A stretch of 64,000 nt of DNA from Halichondria panicea (taxonomy: Eukaryota; Porifera; Demospongiae; Suberitida; Halichondriidae): positions 5,923,651 to 5,987,650 of the forward strand of contig NC_087388.1 in the NCBI RefSeq assembly GCF_963675165.1, given 5' to 3'. Each line of letters opens with the position of its first letter. Position 1 is the first letter of the stretch. Shown in pieces: positions 24,196 to 33,445 of this stretch. The position numbers were made by a program, and so were the translations under genes. Under the pieces are notes generated by a model. It had not been told where the DNA came from, made no database searches, and saw nothing but the letters and a program-made list of their open reading frames with translations.

Positions 24196-24471
24196 CTGTA
24201 GGACACACCCAGCTGTTCTTAGTAGGGCATGGATTGGTCCAACTTCTTTTAAGTCATGTGACATTCCAACACCACGTGGAGGCTTTATCTATGGTAGAGG
24301 AAAAGAGAAATGACTATGGCTAGCAAGGATATAGAGCTTAAAAAACAGTTCTTCCTTTTCTCTTTTGAAATAGACATTTCTTACTGTAGATAAAACTTCC
24401 ACGTGATGCTGGTATGTCACATGACTTAAAGTTGGGCCATGCCCAACTAAGAACAGCTGGGTGTTCTACAG
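24196..24471. mobile_element. Inner foldback element 2
   Basis: CTGTAG plus CCCAGCTGTTCTTAGT on the left is matched by ACTAAGAACAGCTGGG plus CTACAG on the right. Pairing continues inward for more than 100 bp with mismatches. A TA flanks each end. Confidence 0.75.
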
Positions 24472-25163
24472 TAATAGTAGAGCTATATCAAGAGAGTAAG
24501 AGTGTTGAACTGCTAATAACAGCATTTGCTTGATAATAATCATCCCAGAAACCACACATGCTGATTGCGCAGTTCCTGATATGCAGGTGCTACAAACCAC
24601 AGACCATGGTTTACTCAAGAACACTCGAATAGTGCGACAGCTATGACGCAACTTAAGGCAAATGCAAATGCGATTCCACGTTTACTACAAGAGTTTAACA
24701 CTCTTACTCTCTTGTCTATATCTATACAGAGACGTCAAGCTAGTAGTTGATAGATGTCAAGTAGCTGATAGATCAAGTATATGTAGTTGATAGATGTCAA
24801 TAGTCCAGTAGTCGATAGATGTCAAGTAGTGTACATGGGTAGAGATCGATGTGTGCAAAGTAGCCGATAGATGTGTGGGACACCCGAATGAGTGCATGGT
24901 ATGTATTTTTGACCTATATATTTGTCGTTCCATACACTAGACTGTACACAAAAGGCATTGTCTGGCCGCAATGAGTAACTATGTTATTCATTGCCTTTCC
25001 TACTGGCAGTTGTAAATGAGTGGTAATTATCACAATCATCATTGTAAATTTGATTTCACTTTATACAACAGCTGAGCATGCATGTGGTTATGATGTAGGT
25101 TGGACGGAACGTCTACTATGAGTTGCGTAACTCTTCCGAATGATCTCTAGATTACACACATAC

Positions 25164-25503
25164 CTGCTGAGTTTGCTTGATCCACAGCTTCTAACTCCTT
25201 GTACTTATCTGTAAGCACTGAGAGAAGGAGGTCATCATGTCGCTCGTTCCTTTCCCGAAGTATTGCAATGAATTCATCATAAGTTCCCGGAAAACTTTTG
25301 ACTTTTGCCTGCAATTCTATCACTAGCATCCTGGCTTTATCCGTGTTTGTCTTGTGAAGCTGAATGATTTTCTGATTTGTTTCGTCTGATATCAGACGGT
25401 TTTGGAACATAACTCCAGCGTTTCCTCCAGGATCTGAAGCGAAGTCAGCAACCAGCTGCTGGTTGCAGCTCACCAATACATTGTAGCCAATATTTGTTGT
25501 CAT
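25164..25503 (-). pseudogene. Lone CARD exon of a CARD-Death receptor gene
   Basis: MTTNIGYNVLVSCNQQLVAD opens at 25503 and the exon stays open to a donor at 25163 (QANSAG then GTATGT, phase 1). The fold pattern (six amphipathic segments, FPGTYDEFIAILRERN) fits a CARD and matches the damaged CARDs at 53.8 and 63.9 kb. No Death, transmembrane or ectodomain exon follows; the next 250 bp are unremarkable and then foldback elements start. It may be the best-preserved CARD of this subfamily in the window, but it is an isolated exon. Confidence 0.7.
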
Positions 25504-26769
25504 ATTGCACCTCTCACAGACCTGCCATGCAAGTGAAGCATTATTATACCAATGTTGTCTCAATATTAATAACTTACTTATGCACACAGTCTTTGCCAGA
25601 GTCAGTAGATTGATACAATTATAGTTGAAGTAAGTTGCAGCAGCTAATCTGTAATGCTTCATGTACACTGGCATCAAATTCTTACTCCCAAAAAGCACAC
25701 TTTACAGGTAGATCTATGTAAGGTCACATGCATGTCAGTTATGTATTAAGGTCACATGCATGAGATTGAGTGACCACTGTTGTCCCACACACAGGCATGC
25801 ACTGCACATGCCTGTTGCATAAAGGCTTCATGGAATGGCACAATTCAATTAAGACATATATCAGCCTATTAGTGACAGGCTCTGGGAAAAAGGCCATATT
25901 GGAGCAGGCTACAATTGTTGAGATTTAAATACCAGATGATAGAGCAAAGAATTATCTATGCATTGATACGTTTAGTTTGCACATACCTCTTTTCATGCCT
26001 GAGTTATGTAGATAACTAACTATAAGCCAAGAAAAATTATTATGAGATTATACAGTGTAGTCCATAAATCTGGCTATTGCTCAATACCAATATCTGCTCC
26101 AATATGGCATTTTTCCCAGAGCCTGTCATTATAACAGTTAGCTGACAACGTCCATTCCAATTGGATTGTTCGATTCTTAGAGATTTTTGGAACTTCTGTA
26201 CACGCACGCTCTTTGAATAGAGACGGCAGTTTAGGTGGGGTCAAAGTTCACTCTGAGGTGCTTGTAAAAACCGAAATATGATGTATGCATGACTGTGCAG
26301 ATAGTTGCTACACTATACAGCAACATACTAAATGCCCACCTGGGCTGATTTAATAACAAAAAACGACATTCATTAGCTAAACATGCACAAACACAACTCC
26401 CTCATATAGCCGCTATGAGTATTATTCTCAGACCTAGTCTACAATGCCAACAGCTAGTATTTCAGGGAGTTATAGCAGCACAATCAATGTGTGTACATAC
26501 AGGTACTCACACATCTCTGTATGCTGGCTGAGTTACCTGCATGGAGGCTTGAGTGGTACAAAAGTTGTTTGATTGGACAGATAAATGTTAGGACAGGAGG
26601 GTTGTGTATGGTATTATAAGAGCTATAGTTACTTAATGAGATCATGAATAATTTTGGTCCAATAGTCAGGTTATCACACTACTTCAGGCCCTCTGCTATA
26701 AGATTGGGAGTGGGGCTCATTCTCATGCACAAAGCTTAGTATTAATTGTTCACTTTCTGACAAGCATCA
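25504..26769. promoter_or_regulatory. Divergent spacer between CARD-Death and CARD-ankyrin gene starts
   Basis: This spacer lies between the minus CARD start at 25503 and the plus CARD start at 26770. It matches 53833-55068 in order and orientation over most of its length. It includes TGAGATTGAGTG near 25760, a CAATCAGATTGTTCG-like stretch near 26160, and AGATTGGGAGTGGGGCTCAT just before the plus start. Both genes probably start here; exact promoters are not identified. Confidence 0.5.
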
Positions 26770-26985
26770 TGTCTGGGTCAGCAGAGTACAAAGCATTCAA
26801 GGACTGTCACAGCAACCTTGTTACTTGCATCACACAGTCTCCTAAAGATGTCAGCGATCATTTACTCCCTTTTGAGATCCTAGCACCAAACAATCTGCCT
26901 TGATCGCACTGTTCTTGATTTCATCTCTGTAATGCATCACATCATTGAGTTTTGTACAACAGCCTTCGTAAAACTATGGAGTCCA
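26770..26985 (+). pseudogene. CARD exon 1 folded back on itself
   Basis: 26770-26897 reads MSGSAEYKAFKDCHSNLVTC on to FEILAPNN and then breaks. 26898-26985 is the 3' end of the same exon in reverse orientation (complement of the CNQEQCDQ-type end and the GSFTK segment). No downstream exons of this gene are present before the retrotransposon. Confidence 0.65.
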
Positions 26986-27490
26986 ATCAGATTGTTCGAT
27001 TTCTGTACACACTTTTTGAATACAGTATAGACTCGCTATTCTGGCTCTCTAAAGTATGGCCACCTCGATATACCTGCCATTTGGTTTGGCACGGATTGCT
27101 ATAGCTCCTAATTTTATGCAGTTGCTAGGATATGCCCATGCAGTGGTATCACTGTGATAATTCCCTCTGATATTTCTCCAGACATAATTATTTGGTAAGC
27201 AATAAAGACAGCATTGCTGTTTATACGAATAAAGATCAAATAGTTTGATACCATCAGGCATGCATGTACAGCACAAATAACTCCATATTGAAATAACAAT
27301 AGAACATAAAATGAGTGGGCATATATTTGTAGAGTGGGATGTCATTTTCAAATTCAATGGACATCAAAGGAAGGCGAATATTTTCTGCCATATATATGTA
27401 AACTACTTTGTTGCTTTGAAAACGTATATATAGAAACCAGCATAGAAACCCTTGCTGCATATAGACCTATATTACAATTGGTAAACGATA

Positions 27491-27682
27491 CAGTATATAT
27501 TGCGTATGTATTTTGTGGGTATTAATGTTTGCGGTTCGCTGATTAAGCATGCAGCGTGAACATTATGCCCACAGATTTAATATCGCATGCATGCTGCAGA
27601 AAGGCTGCTATTCTGCGAAAATCTTTCTAACAGTTAATCTGCGAAAGTTTATATATACCCGAAATATACCCGCTATATACGG
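27491..27682. mobile_element. Diverged copy of the MITE at 57252-57521
   Basis: The right end (GAAATATACCCGCTATATAC then GG, followed by TA) is almost the same as that of the intronic MITE at 57.5 kb. The left end (CAGTATATATTGCGTATG) is a diverged match, followed by the shared GCGGTT segment. The LTR retrotransposon inserted a few bases to its right. Confidence 0.6.
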
Positions 27683-27690
27683 TATGTAAT

Positions 27691-27980
27691 TGTCATGAGC
27701 CCCCGGCTGCGCCAAGGCTCGCAGTTGACTTAAACAGAACACGATCCAAGTAAATAGGAGTCTTCTATAACTTTAACATGAGAACAGAACTGAACATAAC
27801 TCCTTCTCTAGCTATTTTATACAGACACATGCACCAAAGATCTAGATTGTTCTACAACACCCACAAAGTTCTAGAATACTGAACCTCTGGAAGGTTCTTA
27901 ACACATAAAGTTCTGGTCCTTTACCACGGAATGTTCTAGTTCTTAATTAAACCAGTCACGGAATGTTCTAGTTCACCACA
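27691..27980 (-). repeat. 3' LTR of the retrotransposon
   Basis: Starts TGTGGTGAACTAGAAC on the minus strand and ends CTCATGACA. It contains repeated GAACATTC-type motifs: the 18-bp CACGGAATGTTCTAGTTC (plus strand) occurs twice. A TATTTTATA box is near 27816. Confidence 0.95.
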
Positions 27981-30900
27981 TTCCTCTCCCCTTCTCCTGC
28001 GACATTCATGTCGGGGTGAGAAATAGGCAATCGGGAGAGGGCGTCTGCGTTTTGGTTGTCTTTGCCCTTCCGATAGCGGACAGAAAAGTTGAATGGTTGC
28101 AAGGCCAGGCTCCATCGGATGAGACGATTGTTGTTCTCTTTCATTCGCTCCATCCATTCCAGGGAGTGATGGTCCGTCTGGATTACAAAGGGTCGTCCTA
28201 GGAGGTAGACTCGGAAAGCTTCAACAGCGAGTTTAATTGCCAGGCACTCCTTCTCCACGGTCGAGTAGTGTTCTTCTCGGTTAAGGATTTTTCGACTAAA
28301 ATATCCTACTGGGTGTTCAGCGCCATCCCCATCAGTTTGGCTGAGGACTGCCCCTACACCTCGCTGGGATGCATCGGTTTGGAGGACAAAGGCTCTCGAA
28401 AAGTCTGGATTGTGCAATATCGGCTGTGACAACATCTGCTTCTTCAGGGTCTGGAATGCTGTCTCACAAGCTGGTGTCCATATTACTGTTGAGGGTAAAT
28501 TCTTTCGGGTGAGGTCGGACAGGGGGGCGGCAATGGAGGCGAAATCCGGGATAAACCTCCTGTAATATCCAGTTAATCCAAGGAAACAACGCACTTCTTT
28601 TTTCGTTTTTGGTCTTGGAAATTCCCTCATTGCCTCTAGTTTTGTTTCCTCTGGTTTCACCACTCCACTCCCAACGACATGGCCTAGGTATATACAGTGG
28701 GCCATCCCAAACTGACATTTGCTGAGCTTCATGGTTAGGCCGGCATCTTGGATCCGCTCCAGCACCTGACGTAAATGGTAGAGGTGGTCCTTCCAATTGG
28801 AGCTGTAGATTACAACATCATCTAGGTATGCTGCAGCATATTCTTCCAGTCCTTGCAGTACCCGGTCCATTAGCCTCTGGAAAGTTGCCGGTGCGCCTTG
28901 CAAGCCAAATGGCATAACATTGAAGTGATAAAGACCAAAAGGGGTTACAAATGCCGTCTTCGTCTGGGCTTTCTTGGTGAGGGGTACCTGCCAGTATCCT
29001 TTTGTCAGATCCAAAGTGGTGATGTACTTAGCTTGGCCTAGTCTGTCGATCATCTCGTCAATGCGGGGCATTGGGTATGCATCTGCCTCAGAAACTCCAT
29101 TTAGACGTCGATAGTCAACGCAGAATCGCATAGTACCATCTTTCTTCTTCACCAATACAATAGGGGCTGACCATTCACTTGTCGAAGGCTCGATCACTCC
29201 ATGTTCTAGCATTTCCGCAATTTCTTTCTTCACTGTCTCTCGATAGGCATGAGGTAAGCGGTAAGGAGGCAACCTGATTGGGCGTGCCGTTCCGGTTTCA
29301 ATGTCGTGCTCAATGATTGCTGTCCGTCCTGGGGTGTCTCGCATAGCTTCTACGAATTCGTTGGTTAGCTGACGGAGGTCATACTGTTGGGTCTTTTCCA
29401 GTCGCTTGTCCATGACAATCTTCTTTGTGATACCGTCACTTTCTTTCCACAACGGGAGTTCATCCGTTAATTCTCCTCTCTCTTCCTCCGCCAAGAGGTT
29501 TGGGATCGTGGGGGTATTCCACTTTCGCAACATGTTGATGTGGAAGACTCTTCTCCGCTTCTTGTGATCGAACATGCCCACTTCATATGTCACCGGTGAA
29601 ATCACTTTCTTCACGGGGTAGGGACCTTGCCACTTCGCTAGGAGTTTGTTGGTCGAGGAAGGTAGAAGGACTAGTACGTTGTCCTCTACCTGCAGCTTCC
29701 TCTCTCGTGCATTTCGATCATACCACTTCTTTTGGGTTGTTTGGGCCTTCTTCAGATTCTCACAAGCTAGCTCCGACATCTTGGCGAGTTTTTCTTGAAT
29801 CGTCAGGACATAAGAAACGACACTCTCTGTAGATTTCTTGCTAGATTCCCACGTTTCTTTGAGCACATCAAGAGGTCCTCGCACCTGCCTTCCATACATT
29901 AGTTCGAAGGGAGAAAATCCGGTTGATGACTGGGGTACTTCACGGTAGGCAAACAGCAAATACGGAATTAGTTGGTCCCAGTCTTTTCCTTCTTCATTGG
30001 CGGTTTTGCGAAGCATGGACTTCAAGGTTTGATTGAAACGTTCTACTAATCCGTCCGTTTGAGGGTGGTAAGGGCTGGTCTTGATCGGCTGTATCTTCAA
30101 CAAGCGGTAGAGCTCTGCTAGCAATCCAGATGTGAAATTAGCTCCTTGATCAGTCAGGATCTCTCGGGGTATGCCTACTCTTGAGAAAAACATTATCAGC
30201 TCCTTGGCTACGTGCTCAGCATCTATGGTTCGTAGGGGGACAGCTTCTGGGTACCTTGTACTATAGTCGCAAATCACCAGGATGTAGCGGTTTCCCGTGC
30301 GGCTACGAGGAAGAGGACCCACGATATCCATAGCAATACGTTCAAACGGCTCTCGAATGATGGGTAGGGGAATCATTGGTACACGCTGCTTTTTCCCCTT
30401 TGATGTCCTCTGACACTCTTCGCACGATTGGCATAGCTTCTTCACATCTTCGAATACTGTCGGCCAATAGAACCGCTGGAGAATCCGTTCTACGGTCTTT
30501 CGCTGCCCCATGTGGCCAGCCATTGGAATATGGTGAGCAAGGGACATCACTAGGCTACGGCACGACTCTGGTAGCACCAACTGCTGTATCGGGCTGCTGT
30601 CTTCGCCATGGGGTGAGATCCATTGACGGTAAATCAGTCCATTTTCTTCGTGAAAGACCATCTTGCTGGCTCCAGTAGCACCGTTCATTGCTTCTCGAAT
30701 ACCTTTAAGCGTGACATCTTCTTGCTGCATTCGTCGCAACTCAATGGGGGACAGGTCCAAGGGGTGTGTCTGCTTGTTTTGAGCCACTTCACGTCTCTGC
30801 TGCCTCTTCTCTCTCCTAGTTAGTTGCTGGTGTTTCTTTACTTCGAGAAAAAGATCTGGGTCCATCTCTGCGCCAATTGGCATCTCAGCAATTTGGTCAT

Positions 30901-32557
30901 CGGTTACGTCCAAGTCCATTAGCATCTCGGCTTGTTGGTCATCAGGAGTGTTGGGAGTGTTTGGAACCATCTTGGCCACTTGGTCATCAGGCATCTCATC
31001 AGTGGATGTGTCGGACGTGGTAGTAGGCTGTTTGATTCCCTCCTGTTGTTGTATCTTCTCCAGTTCCACTCTTTCTTCTTCGTTTTTCTTGGCCTGGGCT
31101 CTGGTCATTACGGCAAGGGCTTCTTCAGTCCGAACTGTCCCTTCCTTATTCTGTAACATTTCGAGTAGGCCTGCCACATCTCGTCCGAGTAGCACTGGTA
31201 CTGGGAGGGTCTTTGAAATTGCTGCTTCGATTTGGTGTCTTCCTTCTCCGAGGCCAATTTCTACCCTTACGAGTGGATATTCTCGAACGTCTCCGTGAGC
31301 ACATCGGATGCGAACTCGTCCTAGTTGCTTCTTCTGTGGTAGCAGATCACTTCTCACCATCGAACGGGCACAACCGGTGTCAAGGACAATCTCGTCTACT
31401 GCTTTTCCCTCCACTGTGCCGGATCGTGTAATCTGGGGGTTGATTTTCTTCTCCAACTTGTCCTCATTCATGTACACCAATTCAGTTTCTTCTGTGAATA
31501 GATTTGACTTGCTAGGGCAATTTGCGGCAATATGTCCGGTCTCTTGGCAGTTGTAGCATTTGATTTTGTTCCATTCCATCTTTGTTTGGTTGGCCTCCCT
31601 CCGTCCTTTCTCTGTCCTTCGATCAGCCATAGCCTTCCTACAGTCTTTGGCAATATGGCCCTTTATCTTGCAGTAGTGGCACGTTTTGGTTGCTCCGCTC
31701 TCACTGCTGGGCCGACGAGTCTCTCGTGGCGGTAACTCCTTAGGATCAAGTTGACGGGAATGAACATAGCTGTCGGCCAGTCTTCCCGCTTCTTCTCCGG
31801 TAGTGGGCTTTCGGTCGCCCAACCAAATTCTCAGGTCTCTAGGCATCCCCTCCATCAGTTGCTCCACTACAATTTTCTCCTTGAGTGCTTCCATCGTGGT
31901 GCAGCCTGCTGTCCATTTCTCCAGGAGGTCTCTCAGTTTTGTTGCGAGCTCCAGGTACGCCTCCCCTTCGGCCTTCTTCGTAGTTCGGAAGCGTTTGCGG
32001 TACGTTTCTTCGCTAATATCATAGCGTTGCAGTATAGCTCTTTTCACGTCCTCATAGTTCTTAGCTTTCTCTACATCCATTGCAGCAAAGGCCTGCTGGG
32101 CTCTCCCCGTAAGTTGTGGCGCTAACTTATGGGCCCAGTGCTCTTCTTTCACTTCAAAGGCTGTCATCAGTCGCTCAAACGTAGTCAAGTATGCCTCAAT
32201 GTCTTCGTTTTCCGTGAGTTTGGCTAGGTTCAAATGTCGTAGATCTTCCGCTCGTTTCGCCTTGATCTCCTCTCGACTCTGATTTAGGTCCATCCAGTTT
32301 CTCATCATCTCCACCTGACTTTGCATCATTTGCATTCTTTGTTCACTTTCTCTCTCTCTACGTTCCTGTTCTTCTGCTCGTTCTCGCTCTCGTTGTCTGT
32401 TCTCTTCTTCTCTTGCTCTGGCCCTTTCCGTTTCTGCCTCGTCACGGCTCCGGCGATCTTCCAGCAGCATCTGTAGAAGTTCAGTCACTCCAGTTCCTGT
32501 CTCTGCCATCGTTATTACAGCTTGGTCACTCTCCACGTCTTGTTCTGTTTCGTTCAC
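27968..32557 (-). CDS. Single-frame gag-pol polyprotein, 1529 residues
   Basis: A charged coiled coil (about 30-110) and a gag capsid-like region come first. Two CCHC knuckles follow (CHYCKIKGHIAKDC at 293-306, CYNCQETGHIAANC at 334-347). Protease DTG is at 393-395. Integrase follows: HHCC zinc finger about 675-715, catalytic Asp 744, Asp 803 and Glu 839, and a GPY/F-type module (KWQGPYPV) about 975. Reverse transcriptase comes after it (about 1100-1260, YLDD at 1244-1247), then RNase H (DAS at 1395-1397) to about 1510. Integrase before reverse transcriptase is the copia-like order, yet the polymerase reads as gypsy type. The stop codon lies 13 bp inside the 3' LTR. No frameshift or stop interrupts the frame, so it may be active. 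Confidence 0.93.
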   Translation of the reverse strand: MNETEQDVESDQAVITMAETGTGVTELLQMLLEDRRSRDEAETERARAREEENRQRERERAEEQERRERESEQRMQMMQSQVEMMRNWMDLNQSREEIKAKRAEDLRHLNLAKLTENEDIEAYLTTFERLMTAFEVKEEHWAHKLAPQLTGRAQQAFAAMDVEKAKNYEDVKRAILQRYDISEETYRKRFRTTKKAEGEAYLELATKLRDLLEKWTAGCTTMEALKEKIVVEQLMEGMPRDLRIWLGDRKPTTGEEAGRLADSYVHSRQLDPKELPPRETRRPSSESGATKTCHYCKIKGHIAKDCRKAMADRRTEKGRREANQTKMEWNKIKCYNCQETGHIAANCPSKSNLFTEETELVYMNEDKLEKKINPQITRSGTVEGKAVDEIVLDTGCARSMVRSDLLPQKKQLGRVRIRCAHGDVREYPLVRVEIGLGEGRHQIEAAISKTLPVPVLLGRDVAGLLEMLQNKEGTVRTEEALAVMTRAQAKKNEEERVELEKIQQQEGIKQPTTTSDTSTDEMPDDQVAKMVPNTPNTPDDQQAEMLMDLDVTDDQIAEMPIGAEMDPDLFLEVKKHQQLTRREKRQQRREVAQNKQTHPLDLSPIELRRMQQEDVTLKGIREAMNGATGASKMVFHEENGLIYRQWISPHGEDSSPIQQLVLPESCRSLVMSLAHHIPMAGHMGQRKTVERILQRFYWPTVFEDVKKLCQSCEECQRTSKGKKQRVPMIPLPIIREPFERIAMDIVGPLPRSRTGNRYILVICDYSTRYPEAVPLRTIDAEHVAKELIMFFSRVGIPREILTDQGANFTSGLLAELYRLLKIQPIKTSPYHPQTDGLVERFNQTLKSMLRKTANEEGKDWDQLIPYLLFAYREVPQSSTGFSPFELMYGRQVRGPLDVLKETWESSKKSTESVVSYVLTIQEKLAKMSELACENLKKAQTTQKKWYDRNARERKLQVEDNVLVLLPSSTNKLLAKWQGPYPVKKVISPVTYEVGMFDHKKRRRVFHINMLRKWNTPTIPNLLAEEERGELTDELPLWKESDGITKKIVMDKRLEKTQQYDLRQLTNEFVEAMRDTPGRTAIIEHDIETGTARPIRLPPYRLPHAYRETVKKEIAEMLEHGVIEPSTSEWSAPIVLVKKKDGTMRFCVDYRRLNGVSEADAYPMPRIDEMIDRLGQAKYITTLDLTKGYWQVPLTKKAQTKTAFVTPFGLYHFNVMPFGLQGAPATFQRLMDRVLQGLEEYAAAYLDDVVIYSSNWKDHLYHLRQVLERIQDAGLTMKLSKCQFGMAHCIYLGHVVGSGVVKPEETKLEAMREFPRPKTKKEVRCFLGLTGYYRRFIPDFASIAAPLSDLTRKNLPSTVIWTPACETAFQTLKKQMLSQPILHNPDFSRAFVLQTDASQRGVGAVLSQTDGDGAEHPVGYFSRKILNREEHYSTVEKECLAIKLAVEAFRVYLLGRPFVIQTDHHSLEWMERMKENNNRLIRWSLALQPFNFSVRYRKGKDNQNADALSRLPISHPDMNVAGEGERNVVN
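27981..27998 (-). other. Polypurine tract
   Basis: AGGAGAAGGGGAGAGGAA on the minus strand directly abuts the 3' LTR. It overlaps the last codons of gag-pol (GEGERN). Confidence 0.85.
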
Positions 32558-32637
32558 CGATTCTCCTAGGTTGTAGATTACAGATCTACCATTCGCTTCT
32601 CAAATTTGTGGGTCTCGAAAAACCACTGTCTTCGACT

Positions 32638-32655
32638 ATCCCACCGCTGCCACCA
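32638..32655 (-). other. Primer binding site complementary to tRNA-Leu
   Basis: TGGTGGCAGCGGTGGGAT on the minus strand, two bases inside the 5' LTR, is the exact complement of the 3' end (with CCA) that I recall for animal tRNA-Leu of the AAG type. Confidence 0.75.
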
Positions 32656-32657
32656 AT

Positions 32658-32947
32658 TGTCATGAGCCCCCGGCTGCGCCAAGGCTCGCAGTTGACTTAA
32701 ACAGAACACGATCCAAGTAAATAGGAGTCTTCTATAACTTTAACATGAGAACAGAACTGAACATAACTCCTTCTCTAGCTATTTTATACAGACACATGCA
32801 CCAAAGATCTAGATTGTTCTACAACACCCACAAAGTTCTAGAATACTGAACCTCTGGAAGGTTCTTAACACATAAAGTTCTGGTCCTTTACCACGGAATG
32901 TTCTAGTTCTTAATTAAACCAGTCACGGAATGTTCTAGTTCACCACA
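32658..32947 (-). repeat. 5' LTR of the retrotransposon
   Basis: 290 bp; no difference from the LTR at 27691-27980 was found by eye. It should carry the promoter for gag-pol. Confidence 0.95.
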
Positions 32948-33445
32948 GTAATATTGCATGGAACCATGCATGCATGTATGCTGCATAGCAAACTTCCCAC
33001 AGGAACCATAAATACCTTAGAAAGAGTCCCTATATAAAGCAATCTTTTGCAGTTTTGGGTGGAGGTCTCAAAAGGTCAGTATATTGCAGTCTGGACAAGT
33101 GACCTTTTTGATATATGCAGCAAATGAGTTTCAAGGCAACAAAGTAGAAGTTACATAATTTCATGTACAACTAATAGCTACATAATAATATTATTATTGT
33201 AAAAATTAAACAAAAATGTATACAAATCACTGAAACTAATTATTGATGTTCGAACATACGTACAATGCACATGAAATAATTATTATGGCATGGGTATTGG
33301 CCAATCCTGTACTTTAAGGTAGGGTCATTGATTTTCCATAATTTAACATGAATAATTAGTTTCAGTGATTTGTATAACATTTAATGTGAATGTGGTGAGC
33401 AAATAGCTATATACGTTTGTGTAAAATGTATTTCTACATACCTAC

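Larger units (their letters stand above)
23649..24914. mobile_element. Foldback transposon with ~180-bp inverted ends, containing two smaller ones
   Basis: GGTCAAAAATACAT at 23649 is matched by ATGTATTTTTGACC ending at 24914, flanked by TA on each side. The arms contain repeated motifs of the type TTGATAGATGTCAAG, so they are internally repetitive. No transposase is present. The centre is filled by the two elements listed next. Confidence 0.8.
27691..32947 (-). mobile_element. Complete young LTR retrotransposon, Ty3/gypsy type with Gmr1-like gene order
   Basis: Two 290-bp LTRs bound it and look identical base for base. A 5-bp target duplication GTAAT lies at 27686-27690 and 32948-32952. The primer site, polypurine tract and one long gag-pol frame are all intact on the minus strand. 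Identical LTRs mean a recent insertion. It sits in the gap between the relic receptor pair at 25-27 kb and the Cys-rich gene at 33.4 kb. Confidence 0.95.

Noticed and set aside
32638-32655. tRNA-Leu 3'-end match as a tRNA gene
   Set aside because: Only 18 bases match and they sit two bases inside an LTR; this is a primer binding site.
28016-32700. Many plus-strand open frames of 60-124 codons
   Set aside because: They are antisense shadows of the 1529-codon gag-pol frame and show no domain pattern.
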